Assembly: GCA_963565915.1 (NCBI GenBank)
Contig: OY751494.1
Coordinates: forward strand, 558,001-622,000
DNA length: 64,000 nt
Reading direction: 5' to 3'
DNA from: Entoloma clypeatum
Taxonomy: Eukaryota > Basidiomycota > Agaricomycetes > Agaricales > Entolomataceae
A program made the translations under genes and the position numbers. Numbering within the stretch: the stretch's first letter is position 1; each line of letters begins with the position of its first letter. Positions 42,560 through 54,017 of the stretch are shown here, one piece after another. The notes below the pieces were generated by a model. It was not told where the DNA came from. It saw only the letters and a list, made by a program, of their open reading frames with translations, and searched no databases.

Positions 42560-45500
42560 TTATGGCTTCTTCGACTTCCCTTTGGTTGCGGGCGTCTTCT
42601 TCTTCTTTGTCTCCTTAATCAGCTTGTCACTGCCGATTTCTTCGTCATCACCCTTCGTCGTCTTTTTCTCGTTATCTGAAGCTTCCTCCACGACGTCGTC
42701 CAGCTAGAGAACACATTAATATAGATGCGAGACAATGAGTAGAGGACACGTACATCGAATGCTTCCTCGACGTCCGGCAACGGTCCAGCAGCAAGCTTCT
42801 TTGGTGCCTTCCCTAGATCTACTGCTTTGTGGAATGGTATTGGGTGCTCAGACGCGTTGTATCTGAAAAGTAAAACCCCCCATGAGCAAACTCAAATATC
42901 AGTGAACAACGAGAAAAGACATGTACTTCCTCGTCAATGCACTCTTTGTGGCAGCCGATATTTTCTTCATCACCAATTCGTCCCTATGATCTTCCACACC
43001 GAGTTCAACAATCGTATCCCAATCCTCTTTCGATAGATAATACCCATCCATCCGCTCAATGACTTCATCAACAGCGCTCTATTAAAAAAATGATCAGAAA
43101 ACATACGCGATAGTCATCCCGAAAAAGAAACGTCTTACAGCACCAGTGTCCATCAGAGGTCGAACTATGTGGGGGAACAGGGCGGGGATATATGACTGCC
43201 GTATCTCAGCTTTGTCGCCGGACACTCTCAGTCGCATGCGGATCTGGACGTCGGTTAGCTGGCGGCTGAGCTTGTTTTGCTTCGAGTTCTGGCCGAGCCA
43301 CCTGAAAAAAAAAAAAGGTGGATCAAGATGTGAACCGATGAAGAATAGCAGAAAGCCGTACTGTGGGAAGGTTATTGGGTTTCCGCCATAATGAGCGCCT
43401 GCACCGTAGAGAAACGAGGCAGGTCGGACTGTGGAGCATACGGCATGGAGCGGCATGAGGGACCAATGTTGTTCAGGACTATGAAGCATGACTTTCGCAC
43501 ATCGTGAGGGAGAGACGTGATGCTTACCCATGAATAAGTGCATCAACAAGGTCTCCATCCGACATAGACGACGCGGCACGGTCCATAAGCTCCAGCTGCT
43601 TCAGTACCTTTTCTGGCCCACCAAGATCACGTAGCTTGGCTGGTGTAGGTTTAAGGTAGTTTTCCTGAAATACATACGTCAGGAGAGAAAGGGGCGAAAG
43701 ATGATAGAACCAGACTTGGATGAAGAGCGGCATGAACGAATGGTCCTGGAAATAGAGATCCATCTTGTCTCCGAGTGTCTCCCGTGCAGTCGACGAGAAG
43801 AGATACGGCCCCAACATCTTTATTGTAATGTCAAAAGGGGTCATAATCGCGTATTTCTCGTTCATTTTCGCCCTGTATTACAAAGTAAGAAACATAAACA
43901 TATATGGACTGGATAGCTCACAGCTGCTTGCCTTCGTCGAAGCTCATCGTATCGTTCGACAGCTTCCACGTCGATAACATATTCAAGACTTGGCGGATAT
44001 CAGACTGGGCACCCGCGACCAGTTCGTCAATGACATTGGCAGGAATTTTCATCTTCTCCCTTGAAACCTTGCATTAGAATTCTGTAACATCAACACCACA
44101 CCACACTCACTTGAAGGCGATGGTTAAAAGCCGAGAGCGGATCATAGCCGCCTGAGGCCTGAATTCCATGAGTCAGCATCTTCTGGTTTTTGCGTTCGAG
44201 ATACTAACTTGTGGAATGGCAAGCTACACGTCGTCGAAGACAGGGGCTTGAGTTTCAGTGCACCTCTGTCATTGGCTATGCATATGATGGGGACCTGCGG
44301 GGAGAACGTCGTTAACTGCAGAATGTCGATCTTCAAAGTCCCTGCTCACTTTCGACTTCTTGATCATCGCATTCAGAGCTCCGACACCACCGCGATCTCC
44401 GGCAGACATCCCGTCAACCTCGTCCATGATGAGACAAGTCCGATCTGTGATCTTGATTCCCAAAGCATTGGTATCCTGCAATATGTCGGTCAGAATCATC
44501 AATATGAGCTGAAAGATTCAAGAAAGACTTACATGGCTTCCAGCTACATACTCATCTAGAGATTTATTGTTGACGTTCATGCCGTTCTGTGGGAAAAGGA
44601 TAAGCACGAGACGACACTTCGCGCCTGACAAAGAATAGGACCTCAACAAGCTTCTTGCTCCTCGCGTCGCTTGCATTCAGTTCAATTGGCGTGTACCCTT
44701 CCAACTTTGCGCACAGATGTGCACTTGTTGTCTTTCCTATCCCTGGCGGCCCAGTGATGAGAACAGCACGAAACACGTTCATGCCGCTCTTTCCGGGTTT
44801 CTTGAAGCCCACCTTGAGGCTGGACTGCCTGTAACGAGGATGAGAAGAAACCTAATCAAGACCTTTGAAGCCACCCCTCAGACGAGAACTAACCAGTCAT
44901 GAAGCCACGACTGCAACTTTTCCACTTGCGACTTGTTTCCACAAACCTCTCTCAGCGACTGTGGAGCATACCGGGTTGTCCACAACTGAGACGACAAATC
45001 AAGTGTCTTGCTGCTGGGAGCGATGCTGAGCGATGAACAAGAAGCGTAGTGAAAGGAGAACAGACCTCCCACTTGCGTGTTTCGCGGCAGCCGTCTCATC
45101 CATTTCCCGCTTTTCCATCTGGCGAGCAGCATCTTTGATAGCCTTCATCTCCTTCTCCATCTTCTTTTTCGTCTTATCATCTACCTTCCCATTACCAAGC
45201 CCCTTCCGTGTCCCAATGAGATTCAAAAACTCGTCTTCACTCAACGTCTGGAGTTGATGTTTCTTGATGGCCTCGATTTTCTTGGGACCGGCATTATCGC
45301 CTAGGATAACGTAATCCGTTTTGCTCGACGGTTGGCCAACGACACGACTGAGTGGGTTAGAACCTGAAAAAAAGATGAGGAAGGGGGGCCTTACCCGCCA
45401 AAGCGCTTGGCAAGGTCAACAGCCTCATCTCTCGAGAAGCTAGTCAGCTCTCCCGTAAACACGAAAGAAAGCCCTGCGAGGGCATCAGGAGCACCTTCTG

Positions 45501-46471
45501 GGACTTCTTTCGAGCCATGAGCGACTGGCCCAGCAAGCTTCGCAGCTCTAGCGGCAGCCCAGCTAGACGTGGTTCAGTGATTGATATGGAAATCTAGTCA
45601 TGGGGATGTAGGCTCTCTCACTTGAAAGATGACGACTTTGCCTTTGGCTCCTCCTCCTCCACCTTCTTTCCTTCTTTCATCTTGTTCTTCGCCGGTGGCT
45701 TTTCGTCCGTCTTCCCATTGCTCTTTCTCGGGGGAGCCTTCTGCGCAGCTTTCTTCGTCCCAAACAACTCCTCGGCCTCAGCTTCTTCTTCCTCGTCCGA
45801 ATCCACGATAAACTCTTCGTCCTTTTTCGCCTTTGCCTTACTCGTTGATGCCCGCGGTTTCTTCGCCTCCGACGCACGAGGCTTCGCCGCAGCTTTCGTC
45901 GTTGACACAGCGAGCTTCTTCTTCAGAGGCGGCTTCTCGTCCTCTTGGCTTTCCTCGTCACTGTCCACCACGACAGCCGGCTTCTTGCGCTTGAGTGTGG
46001 AGGTAGACTTCTTCGCGACAGGCACGTCGTCACTGTCACTGTCGCTCATGACCACCTGTTTGGGAGCAGCTTTTGTCGGCTTCGAAGATGAAGGTTCAGG
46101 ATGCGCGTCATTCTGGACGGCAGGTTTCCTCGCCGGTTTTCTGTAAAGGACGACATAGAAACTGTGTAGGAGGATAGAGATAGCGTATAGTCTGACCTGT
46201 CCTCGTCACCGCCTGTAATGCCAGTTGTAAGCCACCTCAGGACTGAAGATAGAACGCATCTACCCACTTATTTCTATCGCGTCCTTCTTCCTCAAACCTG
46301 GGCTGGAAGCCTGAGAGGTTCAAAATCAACCAGTGACGAGTTCCACAGATCAGCCACGGAGCATACCGGTGTGTTGGACTTTTGGCCGCTCGTTGAAGGG
46401 CCCGTAAAGAACATCCGAATATCCTTCCCGCCTGGCTTCGTTATCTTCGTGATTTTGGTCGAGGGGGCCAT
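42560..46471 (-). CDS. RFC1: Replication factor C large subunit
   Basis: Multi-exon gene; ends were chosen from an ATG at 46471 and a TAA at 42560 after [12 protein letters not shown]. The N-terminus has a PCNA-binding-like DIRMFFTG. A long charged linker (45620-46150) is rich in Lys and acidic residues. The BRCT domain spans about 45240-45520 ([20 protein letters not shown], and in the next frame segment [20 protein letters not shown]). The AAA+ module has Walker [10 protein letters not shown] (about 44735), the [11 protein letters not shown] segment and Walker [10 protein letters not shown] (about 44430). The collar domain is at 43150-43850 ([27 protein letters not shown]). Acidic and basic tails close the protein. 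It is the largest subunit of the clamp loader that opens PCNA at primer ends. Individual splice sites were not all resolved. Confidence 0.88.
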
Positions 46472-46715
46472 TGCGGTCGGCGTTGGTAAGAACGAGACGT
46501 GACACGAGATGTCGGCGCGTGACTCCACGCGTCAGAATCGTCACTTGCTGGTCTCCCTCGCTTAAAGTACCTCGCCCATGTAAGTTACTCTAGGATCAAC
46601 TTGAACACAACCTTCTGTCATTCTCACACATGTAGTGCATCACCCGCCCATTCAGCACAAAGATATGAAGGAAAAATAAAAATATGCGACTCTGATTGAA
46701 CGCACCCACTGAGAC

Positions 46716-46943
46716 ATGTCGAGCCAGAGCTTTCTAAAGCTGCGGCCTTATACAATGTCCACACGGATTACCAGTGCAGCGGCCCCGGTACTCCGGCTCC
46801 CATTAGACGTCCTTGGGGAGATCTTTCTGATTTCAAGGGACACCCAGATCTTGGACCGTAACGTTCGTGCCTACTTTGATCCAGGCAAACGTTGTGCTGT
46901 CCCACGTATGTACAAACCGGCGCAATCTTGCCACTACCAGTCC
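46716..46943 (+). pseudogene. F-box gene 5' part, interrupted by the transposon
   Basis: An ATG-initiated frame reads TSAAAPVLRLPLDVLGEIFL, the canonical opening of an agaricomycete F-box (LPxDVLxEIF). It stops being F-box-like about 30 residues later and is cut by the DNA transposon at 46944. The second half of the host gene lies beyond 52807. Confidence 0.6.
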
Positions 46944-47138
46944 TATGACGGTCAAATTGTACAAAAAATAAATGGTCACCCAGAAATGTCATGTCACGCG
47001 GTTTGACCAACGGGCGCGCGGTTTTCGAGTGCCCACGCGGTTTTCACTGACTTGTGTCGCCCTTATTGTGCCGCACGTTGAATGTTGCTGCCACCCCCGT
47101 AGTATTTTGACCCTCTCCTCTCCCCAGTTGAACACAAT
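46944..47138 (+). repeat. Left terminal inverted repeat
   Basis: Starts TATGACGGTCAAATTGTACA. It carries AT-rich then GC-rich blocks (ACGCGGTTTGACCAACGGGC and a second CACGCGGTTTTCACTG) and ends near TTGAACACAATA. The twice-repeated ACGCGGTTT words are candidate transposase-binding sites. Confidence 0.9.
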
Positions 47139-47454
47139 ACTTACTACTTAGCTCCCAGAAATTGTCGCAATGGGCATTCAATGTTTACAATTTCATCAGC
47201 TAAGGAAGCAGTCGGAGTCCACTCCAGCCAGCGGAGACTTGGATATTACACGAAAAAGATTATCTATTGATTAAAAGCAGGTTCTACTCTATGTGAGGGA
47301 CATCAAGTTGAGACTTCGAATTCTAATGATGAAAAGAAAACTGAGTGGAGGTCATATAGGTCGAGGCAAGATTTATGATTATAAAGGTTGATTGAAAAGG
47401 CTCTAGGGAATGTTGAACTCGGAGGAAAGGATGGGATAAATAAAGCAATGAAAA

Positions 47455-49260
47455 CTAAAAGAAGAACTTGCGGTTTACAGCCCATGGATCATCAAGGTCG
47501 GAAAGCGAGGTGAACGACGTGTCAAGGGGAACTGTGGGCTGAAGGGGAGTTGTCGGAGCAGTAACAGGACTAAGCACATCTGGTGGTAATGTGGGAATAA
47601 TGCTCGTGGACAGGGCCGACGGGGCGCTCTCGACCGAGCTACTGTGCCCCGTCAAATCAATCATAACATAGTCTTCCGTTGGCGTTGGCGGCTGTTCCGA
47701 GTCCAAGCCATGTGTACTGTTTTGACAGTGTCGAGTCGTACCAAACATGGTAGGAGAAGGGAGGTCGAAGTCGGAATCTTGAACAAGTTGACCTTCAGAA
47801 TCCACGGGAAGATCTTAAGATACTCACCAAACTCTTCGGCAGCCTCAACGACTGTGGAGGCTGCCAGTGGCTTGCTGATAACTATATAGATTGATGTCAG
47901 TAGAATATAAGGACAATAGAAAGGGGGCTGGCATGGCTTTGATTGTTTGCGTGGTGGGCGGCTCCTCCGTTTTCGTGAGGGACCATCTTGAACAGTGCTT
48001 AGATCCTCTACAGTGTCCTTGTCAGAGTCCGACGGTGTTGGGGAACGATTGCGCTTTCGGCTAGTCTTTTCCAAAGCTGACCTCTCTTGCGTTGGTTCAA
48101 ACAAAGGGCTGGGAGTTGAGCCGTGGCCTATAGTGCGATGGAGAGTTGTCGTGCATGTTTGACATGAGTGTTGTCACATACTTGTCACAGCCTTCCCTTT
48201 TCCTTTCCGATCTCCCCTCAGGCTTGCTGCCGGGTATTCACTCTCAGAGAACAATGCACAAACTTCATCAGGAACTGGATCACGAGTAACTGGAGCACAT
48301 TGAGGTTGTCTGGTAAGTTTTGTAGCTCGAGAAAACCCACCGATATAGACATGTGAATCTCGATACCCAGCTCGCGATGTACCCTTGTTGAAATGCACTG
48401 TCGCACCATCCGGATGTAGGTTCGGAACAATGGCCAGCCGTCTTTTCCGTGGTACACAGAGGACCCATGGTGGGTATGCAGCCAATGGATCATCTGCTTC
48501 AGGCTCCTCCATGTTATTGATGTATTCCAACAGGCCGGGAAATAGTTCCCGGAGAGCAGAGTGCACTTCTTCGTAGTTCCATGACTTCCGAAACTCAATT
48601 CCACTGTCAACCATCTTGGCTAAACCTTTTTTAATCAGGATTTGGATGTTGAACCGGTCTGGAACCCCAGCCTCCATTGGTTCAAAGCTGTCGGCTTCCT
48701 GTATCGGCAATGCAATGTTGGTAATACATTGATCAGATAGCTGCATCATACCTCATCCACTAATCCTATCCCATGTGGGTTAATGACAACGGACAGAACT
48801 TTGAAGACATCATCATCGCGATGGTCTTTGCCTTTTCCGTTTGACTGAAAATTCGGTAAGTGGCTTCATAATGATCATGACACAACAGGATCAACCACGT
48901 ACTTTAGAGACACTCCTTGAGCCTGAGCCTGTGCTGCTGACTAGCCGTGTCTTGGGATGTCGCTGCATGCCATCATTGGCTTCCCGATTCGCGTCATCAA
49001 TAGAAGGTATGTGGCTGGATCGGGGGACGTGTAAAAGACGGTGCAGTATGTCCTTGACACTTGGCTCATCTGCTTTCTCCTTCTGAGCTATGCCTGAAGC
49101 TGTCGAGGGGTCGCCGCAATGCTGGCTTGGTCCGTGGAGACATTCGAGACACCGTAAAGGTCTGTCTGGGTCGGGGTTCTCGGGAAGAGTGCACCGTCGA
49201 CAGACACATGTTTTCCTGATGTGTGGTCAATTGCGATGCACCATGTTGAGCTAGAAGACA
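47455..49260 (-). CDS. Transposon-borne Cys-rich (Zn-finger-like) protein
   Basis: Multi-exon minus-strand gene assembled from readable segments; boundaries are approximate. The 5' part (about 49215-48910) reads TCVCRRCTLPENPDPDRPLR then CLECLHGPSQHCGDP. This is a CxCxxC..CxxC..HC arrangement that probably binds zinc, followed by KADEPSVKDILHRLLHVPRS. The next exon (about 48740-48190) is a conserved globular part: DRFNIQILIKKGLAKMVDSG, YEEVHSALRELFPGLLEYIN, PPWVLCVPRKRRLAIVPNLH. The 3' part (48100-47455) is Ser/Pro/Thr-rich and ends AVNRKFFF. I do not recognise the family. It may be an accessory transposition factor; a host-derived cargo gene is the alternative. Confidence 0.55.
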
Positions 49261-49384
49261 TAGTAAGGACAGAGTATGTTCAGAGGAACAAAACACGAAG
49301 AGGTAATGTTCCACTTTGTTGGCTTAAATACAAGAGAGCTCCGACTGACAATTTGGCATCAAATTTAAACGAGACATCACTCTA

Positions 49385-51406
49385 TTATTCAGACCCATCT
49401 TGAAGAAATACAAGTCTGTCAATGATATCTAGTGCCTGTCCCCATAATTCTGCCCGTGCCCTCCAAATGAAATCTGGTAAAGCTACCCACAGTTCTTTGC
49501 CACGCCGCATTCTAATAACCTCATAACTAGGATATACTGCATCCTCCCACTCTTCAGAAAGCAGTCCATAGCCTGATGGAATCAGTTGTAAATTACGAAC
49601 ATGATCAAGGGCCGTTGAAAAAACAATTTCAACATGATTATTTTCAAATGGACTCTGGTGCTTCGGACAAGATACATCCTCAACATTGAATTTTGATTTG
49701 TATGCTTCTTCAATAAATTCTTCAAGATCATTGAAGTCATGCTCTTGCATCTCGCCATCCGTTTCGAAAAAGTGCGGGATTTCCTCATCTGGCAGTTGTC
49801 CTGCGCCACTTTCTCCCTCTGTGCGTTCGTAGACTTCGCCATCTGTGCCATAGAATTTGCTGATGATATCTGGATGGATACCGGAACAATCATCGACGTA
49901 AATACCATGATTGAGCTGCCCTAGAAGCCGTATATCCTAATCTTGAATTCTCAAAGAAACTCTCATGATAATTTTATAAACGTTGACGTACATTTGGGCT
50001 CTGATCATGACCATCACCTGATAAAGGATGTGAGTTCCATTCATCCTGAAAAGCCATACAGTCGCCGTTTATCATGTCAAGAAAAAGATAATGAAGAAGC
50101 CAAAGATGGCAGGAGTTCTTCCTATCGAGACAGTGCAGGCGTTCAAGACGATAAAAGAAAGCACGCCAATACCGGACGAACTGTGTGCCAACCTCTACCC
50201 ATAACCGTTCAATCCGTGTATTATGAGTAGATCTGTGGTAAATACCTCAGTTGAGAAACCAACTTTATTTGGAACAGAAATAATGTACAATCCCCAAATG
50301 AAAGAAGCCCGATTAAGGCCTTTCGCAAGAATCATGTATAGTGCGACACCCTTATTTTCACGACCATGGTCGCCACGTACACGCGACGGTGATCCATATT
50401 TTTCTATGGCCTCAGAAAATAAATGAAGCACAGTTGATGCTCGATTGTTGGTGCTTGCATGAAGACCAGTGACCTGAAGAAAGATAAGCACAAGTATTGA
50501 AGAATCAACTCAAATCTACATACCACACGAGAATACCCATCCACAAAGCCATGGATAACAATTCCCCATAGAATGAGCTTGTGATGTCCATCTACATGCC
50601 ATAATGCATCAGGGCGTGAGACTTTGTACTTGCGGCGCTGAATCGTGGCACGTTTGCGAAGAATATGACCGAGGCCATCAACACGTTGGATTGAAGCTTG
50701 GACACGCCGTTTCTGAATGCGGAGACCCTGTTGCCTCAAAAAGCCAATCAAGTATCGTATGCCAGAGTCAGGCTTTGTAGCACGGAAAGCCTTGACAAGC
50801 AAATCAAGATCATGATTGGAAAGGGCTGAGAATTTGCTTGAGATACCATATAGGCGCATATAATAACGGAGAGTGTGGCGATGAATTCCCATCATATCAG
50901 CAAGCTTTGTCAATGAAATTCGTTGCTGGGCAGACATTGCTTCTCGTAGAAAATCTGGATCGATAACTTTTCGTGGACGACCACGCTGGCTAGTGCGGAC
51001 ACATGTAATTGGTTCAATAACACCAATATTCGATTCCTCCCTATGGCAAGTTCTTTATAAGGAATTATGAACTAGAAGGAAATGCCACGCACCGAGATAC
51101 CAGAGCCTCGCGTGCCTGATTCAAACGTGCAACAAGTGTACCGACATGCTCGGTACAAGTATGAACCCAGTTCAGAAGTTGAGGGCTTTGTTGAGCAGCT
51201 TCTTCAAGCTCAAGAAGAATTGGAACGACATCCAAAGCAAGTCTCTCGATGTGAAGCTTTAACCTGATAGTGTCAGCTTCTTCAGAAAGAACATCAGAGG
51301 CAGAACAGAATATGTCGTGCACGATTTGATGTGCAAGATGGACATTTGGTGACCATATTTCATCAGTTGGAAGAGGTGGGATGGGCATTCTTGTACCAGT
51401 TGGCAA
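49385..51406 (-). CDS. DDE transposase with retroviral-integrase-like core
   Basis: Exons include about 51406-51093, 51040-50524, 50473-50289, 50232 to about 49990, and then to 49385. The start is uncertain and may be slightly upstream. The N-terminus is helical. A GRPRKVIDPDFL AT-hook-like motif and an HTH (ISLTKLADMMGIHRHTLRYY) follow. The catalytic core shows DALWHVDGHHKLILWGIVIH (first Asp), SPSRVRGDHGRENKGVALYM (second Asp) and THNTRIERLWVEVGTQFVRY (Glu). It is closed by the HLWLLHYLFLDMINGD helix, as in the integrase-domain transposases widespread in mushroom genomes. The C-terminal tail LWVALPDFIWRARAELWGQA is typical of that group. All three acidic residues are present, so it could be active. 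Confidence 0.8.
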
Positions 51407-51500
51407 ATAGCGTGTAAAGAGTTCAATTTCGGATTGACGGAACTTGAACTGAGGTGTGGTGACTCCTATCTAACACTTTGCTGGCACCCTTTGAACTAGT

Positions 51501-52506
51501 ATGGCCTCTGACAAAAACAATTCTCCACAACCTCACCCAAAGTACTGGCACCGAGATGGTTCCGTGATTTTCCAGGTTAGCCTAGGTGTCATACAACTAT
51601 GGAACAGTTTTACTTACTTTTTCTAGGTCGAGAGATATCTCTATCGTATCCACCTCAGTATCCTTGAAAGGCTGTCTCCCGTCTTCAACAACATCTTCAG
51701 CATTCCTCCTCAATCAACCCCAGCTACCTCCGAAGGAATTGCTATGGAGGGAAGCCTGGAAAATCCACTTGTCCTCGAACAGGTGAGGAGTGATGAATTT
51801 GACAATTTTCTGCTTTGGATCTATCGAATGTGAGTACTGGGGCTAATCATGGACATGAATGATTGCTTATCATCCACACAGTGACTGGAAACCACCCCCT
51901 CAACCTGAAGTAGTCTATGTCGACCTCCTTAAACTGTGTCAGAGGTGGCAAATTGACGAAGGCGTGACATTTGCTATTCACCACATCCAGCAGTTGCCAT
52001 CAATCAGAACACCGCGACGTCTTGAACTTGCAAGGATGTACTCGATTTTCCAGTGGGTTAAACCAGCATTGAGGATATTGATTTTTGTGCACTTCATATG
52101 GGTAACCCTCAGCGACGAGGAATGCAGTCAGATGGGCTTCCCCATTCACCAAATCATCGCGAACGCAAGGCGTGTTATAGAACGTGAACGTCGGTCACTG
52201 GCCTTCATCCGACCACGGCCGAAATTCGCTGTTGATTGGGTTTGCCATAATCACAAGGCATGTGGGACTACATGGAAGGCATTTTGGGAGGCAAAGATGA
52301 TTATCAGACTCTTGCATCCCACAGATCCGTTGCCGCTTCATGAGATTGCTGATTGTGTCACGAAGTATCTGGACTGTCCTGAACTGATGCACATGACATC
52401 TCTTTGTAAGATGGCAATGGCAGAGCAGCTTCGAGAGAACACGATTGCTGAATCCATTCTTGATGCAGCAGTTGAGGCCGTCATTACATACTTCACTTCG
52501 TTATGA
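51501..52506 (+). CDS. BTB/POZ-domain protein carried inside the transposon
   Basis: Three exons: 51501-51575, 51627-51829 and 51882-52506; introns in phases 0 and 2; 300 aa. It opens YWHRDGSVIFQ, then VERYLYRIHLSILERLSPVF, the signature of agaricomycete BTB proteins (D-G-x-V-x-x-x-V-E..Y-x-I-H). It continues with SDEFDNFLLWIYR and a helical C-terminal region (YVDLLKLCQRWQIDEGVTFA, ELARMYSIFQWVKPALRI). BTB domains dimerise and often recruit Cullin-3. The coding strand is opposite to the transposase. Being inside the TIRs with an intact frame it moves with the element. It may be host-captured cargo or a standard passenger of this family. Confidence 0.8.
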
Positions 52507-52619
52507 TCATAGCTATATAGCATTGCTTACCTCAATCTATACCATTTCAGGCAGATTTGTATACATAACTTACCGTGACATTGAATGGCCATTGCGACAA
52601 TTTCTGGGAGTTAATTACT

Positions 52620-52806
52620 GTGTTCAACTGGGGGGAGGGTCAAAATACTACGGGGGTGGCAGCAACATTCAACGTGCGGCACAATAAGGGCGACACAAGT
52701 CAGTGAAAACCGCGTGGGCACTCGAAAACCGCGCGCCCGTTGGTCAAACCGCGTGACATGACATTTCTGGGTGACCATTTATTTTTTGTACAATTTGACC
52801 GTCATA
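52620..52806 (-). repeat. Right terminal inverted repeat
   Basis: Reverse complement of the left TIR with only a short indel in the CTCTCCTCTCCCC stretch and a few substitutions toward the inner end. It ends GACCGTCATA directly before the target duplication CAGTCC. Confidence 0.9.
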
Positions 52807-53890
52807 CAGTCCTCTCTTGTGGACACATCTTCGAGTCGTCCCACCTTGCCGGCGGAACCTGGTTCGCTTGTGGCTAAAAATGTCTCGCTCATGTCGAATC
52901 GATCTACACATCAGAGTTTCCTACCAGCACGGTCGTCGCCTTTGCAAGTGCGCAGAAGATACCGCCGCTGCTACTAGTAACCACCATATGACGCTATACC
53001 ACATACTCGCTGATCATCTTCCCCGATGTCGAAGCCTCTTATCCGGTGTTGAAGACTTTGGCGCTAATCTCAAGAAGCGCCGCAGTATCATCCACCAATT
53101 CTTGACGAGGTTTTCAAATTCCCCTCCTCTCTGATCTTGAACTGCTGTCTCTAAATATCAAATCAGAACTTGAAGACGCCTTCGAGACAGTCTTTCCTCA
53201 GGGATTACCTGCACTCAAGGCAGTCCAGATTGGGATGCGGTTTCTACCTCTCGTTGGCTCAGGTAACTTCGCTTCACTTAGACCTGAATATCATGAAACC
53301 CATGGATATCCATAATAGCTTCTCCCAATCTCAATCATTACAAACGCTCGTCATGTACCACGGCCTGGCCACCATACACCACGTCTCGCTACCCCCCATA
53401 CAATTACCACATCTCATGTCTATCCAAATATTCGGCAGCGGGATTAGCGACATCTCTCCTCCTGCTGATCTCAGCCCCCGCCATCCGACAGATGGTTATT
53501 TCTCCCCAGGTTCTGAGGAACCCTCCCAGGCGGCCAGCAGGCAAGTACATAACACCACCTCCAGGCCCACGCCTCAGGGAACTTCCCTACTGCTTTCCCC
53601 AAGCCGAAGAGGTCTTTTTGATAGGTTCCGACATTCAAGGAGCTCTATCTTCTCTTCGGACGACCACCTTCCAAAACAGCAGCCTGAGCGCGCGCTCTTG
53701 CATTTTGTGCAGCTTTATGGGCCATGGGCACCTGTTCATCTGAAGCAGACAGCCTGAGAGCTCCCGCTTGCGGAGCTGCTTGATGGCTCGACAGATAAGA
53801 GAGTCACCCGTCTGAGAGACATTTCCACTGCCGAAGTTTGGGATTTCTCACCTGGAGTTCGTGAGGATACAAAATTCAAGTTGTACATGA
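52807..53890 (+). pseudogene. F-box/LRR gene remnant, 3' part
   Basis: The continuation of the host sequence after the transposon shows LRR-like pieces in one frame (TSLHLDLNIMKPMDIHNSF, LQTLVMYHGLATIHHVSLPP, LPHLMSIQIFGSGISDI) typical of F-box protein C-terminal regions. Other pieces sit in different frames with stops between them. This suggests the gene was decayed before or after the transposon entered. The join with the 5' part through the target duplication does not give a long open frame. Confidence 0.5.
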
Positions 53891-54017
53891 GTATCTAGTT
53901 TGTTTCATAATCGATGTAAAATAACATTTCAATCCGTATTCGTGTTATATCCTTTTTCATCCTTTTTTCAACGCACGTTGGTTACTCCAGGCTATCGAGA
54001 ATTGTCCCGTAGTATTG

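Larger units (their letters stand above)
46944..52806. mobile_element. DNA transposon with ~190-bp TIRs and integrase-type DDE transposase
   Basis: A 5,863-bp element bounded by TATGACGGTC and its inverse GACCGTCATA, with terminal inverted repeats of about 190 bp. A 6-bp target duplication CAGTCC flanks it (46938-46943 and 52807-52812). Inside, from left to right: a minus-strand Zn-finger-like gene, a minus-strand transposase with an HTH and a retroviral-integrase-like DDE core, and a plus-strand BTB gene. Reading frames look intact apart from introns, and the TIRs are nearly identical, so the insertion is probably young. A 6-bp duplication plus integrase-type enzyme recalls Polintons and Ginger elements, but there is no polymerase and the TIR ends differ. 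Confidence 0.9.
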
